In this document: in pieces, positions 5,382 through 8,013 of the stretch
Layout of the letters: the number at the start of each line of letters is the position of its first letter
How positions within the stretch are numbered: the first letter of the stretch is position 1
Assembly (NCBI GenBank): GCA_039920165.1
Contig: JBDSEG010000129.1
Location: 1 to 8,013, forward strand
Reading direction: 5' to 3'
Length of the DNA stretch: 8,013 nucleotides
DNA from: JBDSEG01 sp039920165
GTDB lineage: Bacteria > Pseudomonadota > Gammaproteobacteria > Burkholderiales > Burkholderiaceae_C
Program-made: the position numbers and the translations under genes
Notes under the pieces: generated by a model
What the model saw: only the letters and a program-made list of their open reading frames with translations
The model's database searches: none
Told to the model about the DNA's origin: nothing

Positions 5382-8012
5382 CTACTCGTAGACGATATCG
5401 GCGCGCCCGGCGCGGGCACTCGCACGCCAGCGGTCCAGCGCCGCGTCGCTCGGGAAGAAGCGCACCGCATCGCCGAGATCGAGCTCGCCGGTGACCGCGG
5501 CGCGGTGCAGCGCGAGCCGCACCGTGAGGCCTTGCGGCCGGCTGCCGTCGTCGCTCGCGACGCGGCGCGAGGGGAAATCGCGCAGCAGGTCGGCGACCTT
5601 GGGTTCGCTGCCATTGAGTTCGACGCGCAGAAATTTGCCGAAGCGGCAGCGCGCGCCGGCCAAGTCCCACAGCTGGCTCACGTTCAGCCGCACGCCGCCC
5701 GAAAAGCGATCCGGCTGGATCTTGCCCTGGACCACGATCAGTTCGTCGTCCTTCAGCCATTCCTTGCTCGCATTGAGCAGATCGTCGGCGACGACAGTCT
5801 CGATCGCATCGGTCTTGTCGTCGAGCTTGAAGATCGCGACCTTGCCGCGCTGGCCGTTGACGATGCGCAGGTCGGTCACGATGCCCGCCAGCAGTTGCGG
5901 CTCGCGACTGTCGATCAGGTCGGCGATGCGGCGCTTGGCGAAGCGGCGCACCTCGTCGGCGTTCTGGTCGAACAGATGGCCCGAGAGATAGAAGCCGAGC
6001 GCCGCCTTCTCGGCCATCAGCCGCTCGCGCAGGGTCCAGACGGCGCCCGCAATGAGCGCAGGTTCCTGCGTGCTCGCGGCGTGCGAATCGTTGAAGTCGA
6101 ACAAACCGCCCTGGTCGGCATGTGCAGCCTGGCTGTCGGCGAATTCGAAGGCCAGACCGACGCTCGCGATCGCGCTCGCGCGGTCGGCGTGCAGTGCGTC
6201 GAAGGCACCGCCTTTGATGAGCGCCTCGACGACCCGCTTGTTGATGCGCTGGCGATCGACCCGGGCGCAGAAATCGAACAGGCTGGTGAAGGCGCCAGAG
6301 TCCTGTCGCGCGCGAACGATCGCCTCGATGGCGCCCTGCCCGGTTCCCTTGACGGCGCACAAGCCGTACTGCACGACGTGGTCCGAAACCGGCTCGAAGC
6401 GTGCGACGCCGCGGTTCACATCGGGCGGCCGGATCTCGATGCCGAACGCGCGCGCGTCGATCATGAGCGCGCGCAGCTTGTCGGTATCGTCCATCTCCAC
6501 CGTCATGTTCGCGGCGAAGAATTCGGCCGTGCAATGGACCTTGATCCAGGCCGTGTGATAGGCCAGCAGCGAATAGGCGGCGGCGTGCGACTTGTTGAAA
6601 CCGTAGCCGGCGAATTTCTCCATCAGCGTGAAGACCTCGTCGGCATGGCCGGCCACGATGTCCTGGCGCGCAGCGCCGTCGCGGAAGATGGCGCGCTGCT
6701 TGGCCATCTCGTCGGCCTTTTTCTTGCCCATCGCCTTGCGCAGGATGTCGGCGCCGCCGAGCGAATAGCCGGCCAGCACCTGCGCGGCAAGCATCACCTG
6801 CTCCTGGTAGACGAAGATGCCGTAGGTCTCGGCCAGCACCGGCTCGAGCAGCGGGTGCGGATAGCTCACCTCTTCGCGGCCGTGCTTGCGCGCGCAAAAA
6901 GTGGGGATGTTCTCCATCGGCCCGGGGCGGAACATCGCATTTAGCGCGAACAGGTCCTCGATGCGGGTCGGCCGCGCATCCTTGAGCATGCGCTGCATGC
7001 CGGCGCTTTCGAACTGGAAGACGGACTCGGTGCGGCCTTCGGAAAAGAGCTTGTAGACGCGCGCGTCGTCGAGCGGCAGCTTGTCGTAGTCGAAAGTGCG
7101 GTAATCCAATCCAGCCTGCGCCGGCCGACGCGCCTTGATGAAGTCCTTGGCGAGCTCCAGGATGGTCAACGTCGCCAAACCGAGAAAGTCGAACTTGACG
7201 AGGCCGATCGCCTCGACATCGTCCTTGTCGAACTGGCTCACCGCCGAGTCGCTACCGGGCTGCATGTACAGCGGGCAGAAGTCGGTGATCTTGCCGGGCG
7301 CGATCAGCACCCCACCCGCATGCATGCCGACGTTGCGCGTCAGTCCCTCGACCCGCGCTGCCAATGCAAGAAGCTCTGCCACCTCTTCCTCGGCGGCCTC
7401 GCGCTGTTCGATCTCGGGCGCCTCCTTGCGCGCATAGATCAGCCCGGGGTCGGGGTTGGCGGGAACGCGCGCCAGCGTCACGTGCTTGCCCGGCGGGGCA
7501 GGCACGAGCTTGGCGATCGAGTCGACATGGCCGTAGCCCATGCCGAGCACCCGCCCCACATCGCGCAGCGCCGCCTTCGCCGCCATGGTGCCGAAGGTCG
7601 CAATCTGGCTCACCGCGTCGCGACCGTATTTCTGCTTCACATAGTCGATGACGCGGTCGCGGTTACCTTGGCAGAAATCGATATCGAAGTCGGGCATCGA
7701 GACGCGTTCCGGGTTCAGGAAGCGCTCGAACAGCAGGTTGTATTGCAGCGGGTCCAGGCCGGTGATATTCAGCGAATAGGCGACCAGCGAGCCGGCGCCC
7801 GAGCCGCGCCCCGGGCCGACCGGGCAGCCGTTGGTTTGCGCCCAGTGGATGAAATCGGCCACGATGAGGAAGTAGCCCGAGAAGCTCATCTTCAGGATGG
7901 TCGCGATCTCGAAATCCAGGCGCTCCTCGTAACGCGCGCGCTGGCGCTCGCGCTCGGCCGGATCGGGATAGCGCTGCGCGAGGCGAACCTTCAAGCCGGC
8001 GTGCGACGCGAC
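5382..8012 (-). CDS. dnaE: DNA polymerase III subunit alpha, partial (5' end outside window)
   Basis: The catalytic subunit of the replicative polymerase. About 876 C-terminal residues are present; compared with the roughly 1160 of E. coli DnaE, the N-terminal PHP domain and its junction lie beyond the right edge. A TTG at 7994 is internal, since the frame stays open to 8012. Visible in order are GYFLIVADFIHWA and PVGPGRGSGAGSLVAY (palm), MPDFDIDFCQGNRD with the two metal-binding Asp equivalent to E. coli Asp401 and Asp403 (codons 7685-7683 and 7679-7677), VKFDFLGL with the third Asp (E. coli Asp555; codon 7190-7188), YGIFVYQEQVM, LRKAMGKKK and GYGFNKSHAAAY (fingers). Then come the HhH region (RINKRVVEALIKGGAFDAL), a sliding-clamp binding motif QGGLF (6113-6099), an OB-fold (LLAGIVTDLRIVNG to QGKIQPDRFSGG) and the C-terminal tau-binding region ending at TAG 5384-5382. 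All three catalytic Asp are intact. There is no intein or frameshift. It reads as the housekeeping DnaE1 type of Betaproteobacteria, not the error-prone DnaE2, because it keeps the clamp motif and the long C-terminal region. Confidence 0.98.
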   Translation of the reverse strand, partial: VASHAGLKVRLAQRYPDPAERERQRARYEERLDFEIATILKMSFSGYFLIVADFIHWAQTNGCPVGPGRGSGAGSLVAYSLNITGLDPLQYNLLFERFLNPERVSMPDFDIDFCQGNRDRVIDYVKQKYGRDAVSQIATFGTMAAKAALRDVGRVLGMGYGHVDSIAKLVPAPPGKHVTLARVPANPDPGLIYARKEAPEIEQREAAEEEVAELLALAARVEGLTRNVGMHAGGVLIAPGKITDFCPLYMQPGSDSAVSQFDKDDVEAIGLVKFDFLGLATLTILELAKDFIKARRPAQAGLDYRTFDYDKLPLDDARVYKLFSEGRTESVFQFESAGMQRMLKDARPTRIEDLFALNAMFRPGPMENIPTFCARKHGREEVSYPHPLLEPVLAETYGIFVYQEQVMLAAQVLAGYSLGGADILRKAMGKKKADEMAKQRAIFRDGAARQDIVAGHADEVFTLMEKFAGYGFNKSHAAAYSLLAYHTAWIKVHCTAEFFAANMTVEMDDTDKLRALMIDARAFGIEIRPPDVNRGVARFEPVSDHVVQYGLCAVKGTGQGAIEAIVRARQDSGAFTSLFDFCARVDRQRINKRVVEALIKGGAFDALHADRASAIASVGLAFEFADSQAAHADQGGLFDFNDSHAASTQEPALIAGAVWTLRERLMAEKAALGFYLSGHLFDQNADEVRRFAKRRIADLIDSREPQLLAGIVTDLRIVNGQRGKVAIFKLDDKTDAIETVVADDLLNASKEWLKDDELIVVQGKIQPDRFSGGVRLNVSQLWDLAGARCRFGKFLRVELNGSEPKVADLLRDFPSRRVASDDGSRPQGLTVRLALHRAAVTGELDLGDAVRFFPSDAALDRWRASARAGRADIVYE

Positions 8013-8013
8013 G

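Noticed and set aside
5350..6897. Minus-strand extension of the patatin frame into dnaE, which would suggest a fusion protein
   Set aside because: It overlaps dnaE in another frame on the same strand. The translation has Arg-rich shadow character and dnaE motifs are intact throughout, so there is no fusion.
5505..6944. 479-codon plus-strand open frame antisense to dnaE
   Set aside because: It mirrors the codon bias of dnaE, has no recognisable domain and no ribosome-binding site that I could see. It is a high-GC shadow frame.
7992..7994. TTG as the start codon of dnaE
   Set aside because: The frame stays open to the window edge, and DnaE homologues have about 290 more N-terminal residues including the PHP domain.

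Overview
The window is very GC-rich, and its open frames show the strong third-position GC bias of a high-GC proteobacterium. The DNA polymerase III alpha fragment reads like a betaproteobacterial DnaE, so a Burkholderiales-like chromosome is my best guess. This is an inference from protein character, not from a database search. Coding density is high, and no gene-free stretch exceeds about 115 bases. There are no tRNA or rRNA genes, insertion sequences, CRISPR arrays or phage genes that I can see.

Left half, + strand (1-3334): four genes in a row that look like a surface-glycan locus, probably for lipopolysaccharide or lipooligosaccharide core. In order they are the 3' end of a GT8-like (GT-A fold) glycosyltransferase, a complete family GT4 glycosyltransferase, a family GT25 (LOS-type) glycosyltransferase, and a DUF707-like protein with acidic and histidine motifs suggesting another GT-A type transferase. 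The first three are packed with stop/start overlaps or very short gaps, so they are probably one translationally coupled operon. The fourth follows after 55 bases with its own strong Shine-Dalgarno site.

Middle (3335-4112): a short intergenic region with a small GC-rich hairpin, then a secreted or periplasmic ComEA-like protein. It has two helix-hairpin-helix DNA-binding motifs and a long Lys/Ala/Met/Pro-rich tail with internal repeats. A perfect 14-bp inverted repeat separates it from the convergent minus-strand genes and overlaps the stop codon of the minus-strand gene.

Right half, - strand (4111-8012): dnaE, the replicative polymerase catalytic subunit, lacking its N-terminal PHP region because the window ends, followed 32 bases downstream by a patatin-like phospholipase with an intact Ser-Asp dyad. 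They are probably co-transcribed from a promoter outside the window.

Most of the window is ordinary chromosomal content. The parts most worth a second look are the DUF707-like protein inside a glycosyltransferase operon and the HhH protein with its histone-like tail. I see no clear evidence of an undescribed defence or mobile system.
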